A stretch of 64,000 nt of DNA, from the NCBI RefSeq assembly GCF_032854445.1, contig NC_088298.1, positions 1,415,474 through 1,479,473 on the forward strand. The letters run 5' to 3'. The stretch is from Liolophura sinensis (Eukaryota; Mollusca; Polyplacophora; Chitonida; Chitonidae). The position numbers and the translations under genes are program-made. Below the pieces are notes generated by a model. The model was not told where the DNA came from, made no database searches, and worked only from the letters and a program-made list of their open reading frames with translations. This document shows positions 63,063-64,000 of this stretch, in pieces (positions within the stretch are counted from its first letter, which is position 1; each line of letters begins with the position of its first letter).

Positions 63063-63184
63063 ATCGACGTTAAACTGGGTGGGTGGGTTGGTGGGGGGGA
63101 GCATTCCGAAAGGAAGACACTGAAAATAAAAAGCAGTTTTGCATTAGTATATAAGACAGTATTCGTTGCCAATTCAGTATAATA

Positions 63185-63284
63185 TAATTATAGACGTACA
63201 CCATAGAGAGTAAAACCAGAGCAGCGACGAAAGTGTGATAGACGTACAACACAGAGAGTAAAACCAGGGCAGCGAAGAAAGTAT
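63185..63284. repeat. 49-bp direct repeat, 2 copies
   Basis: tatagacgtacaccatagag and gatagacgtacaacacagag each continue agtaaaaccag(a/g)gcagcga. Confidence 0.8.
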
Positions 63285-63529
63285 TATAGCTGGCAAATGG
63301 CCACACGCAACGAGTAAATTACGGCGTCTTGTCAATGTACCTCAGTCAGGGTTTTATTCTTACTGGTCATGCAGATGGCTAAATAGTAGCAAATTACATG
63401 CACTCTAGCACCATGTCTGAAGCAGAAATAGGTTGAAACATGCATTGATGGTAATATGTCAGTCTATGACAATTAGCATTTTACTAACTGATACACATAC
63501 AATATCATAACTGCAAGCGTAATAGCCGT

Positions 63530-63935
63530 TATATTTTTTTCTGAATTTTTCCAAACGATTAAATTAATTTTAAAACATCAAATTCTGTGGTGGTTATTGA
63601 GATCCAGAGGTTTATCAGTGACGTCAGATCCATATTTTATCCTTGAAATAGTTCGTTTTACGGTCCATTCAGCGAAAGCATTCATAGATCTACATGTAAA
63701 TGCATTTAGAACGATAAAATCAAGCAGTGTGTGTGTTAAGTGGCAAAAACATGATGTGACGTCACCAGTCCTAATATGGTCAGAAAAGGCCATCGTAGAA
63801 TCCAAAGTTCCAAATGCATTTTTCTGGTAAATGCTGGCGGAAGGTAACACTTTGTAAATGCTAACTATTTTTGTGGGCAGACTTTGATGTGATTTTATCT
63901 GACATATACTTCACCTTCGTGTTTTCTTTGCCATT
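63530..63935. mobile_element. TIR element family G, second copy (left end lost)
   Basis: It matches 26270-26690 in order: gaatttttccaaacgatta, gcattcatagatctacatgt, aaatgcat, tggtcagaaaaggccatcgt, tcgtgttttctttgccatta. The left inverted end is not recognisable. Confidence 0.6.
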
Positions 63936-64000
63936 AACGGTACTATACATACTCTTATACATACGGCAAAGTGGTTAGAGTCTTCCACACAAAACATATG

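Overview
This is eukaryotic, animal DNA. It holds GT-AG-spliced exons of a recognisable animal gene separated by long repeat-rich introns, and there is no bacterial-style gene packing. Three or four tRNA-derived SINE families (pol III B boxes, AAATA or CACT tails), many minisatellites and AT-rich TIR elements suggest a lophotrochozoan, most likely a mollusc (gastropod or bivalve). The species call is inference; the animal call is firm.

1-16.1 kb (+ strand): the 3' two-thirds of a voltage-gated calcium channel beta-subunit gene (CACNB/Cav-beta family). Eight exons (801-937, 2593-2678, 8841-8974, 9511-9650, 11046-11152, 12382-12533, 12823-12918, 15619-16143) join with matching codon phases into 458 residues. 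They cover the C-terminal half of the SH3 domain, the HOOK linker, the whole guanylate-kinase-like domain and an Arg/Asp/Tyr-rich tail. The 5' exons lie left of the window. The introns carry large minisatellites (127, 35, 22 and 68 bp periods) and SINEs. Upstream of the first exon, the 3' splice site and exon start are repeated four more times in decayed form.

16.3-19.6 kb (- strand): a chain of coding-like exon candidates with splice signals, running towards the Cav-beta gene. Five 3' exons are phase-consistent and end in a stop only 184 bp from the Cav-beta stop. I do not recognise the protein. It may be a real convergent gene or a decayed one.

19.6-24 kb: mostly repeat-poor. It holds a possible poly(A) signal and one copy of an 87-bp duplicated segment; the other copy is at 23.46 kb.

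24-64 kb: repeat-rich DNA with no confidently identified gene. It contains about 19 copies of SINE family A, copies of families B and D, at least 11 copies of a ~250-bp TIR element with TA-type ends, two copies of another TIR element (one inflated by a 21-bp palindromic array), and several minisatellites (32, 42, 38, 74/148, 48 and 27 bp). Isolated exon-like segments with splice sites occur at 40.06 kb (+), 50.2-52.6 kb (-) and 55.3 kb (+). They may belong to unrecognised genes and are low-confidence calls. All long open frames inside the 21-bp and 27-bp arrays are products of periods divisible by three.
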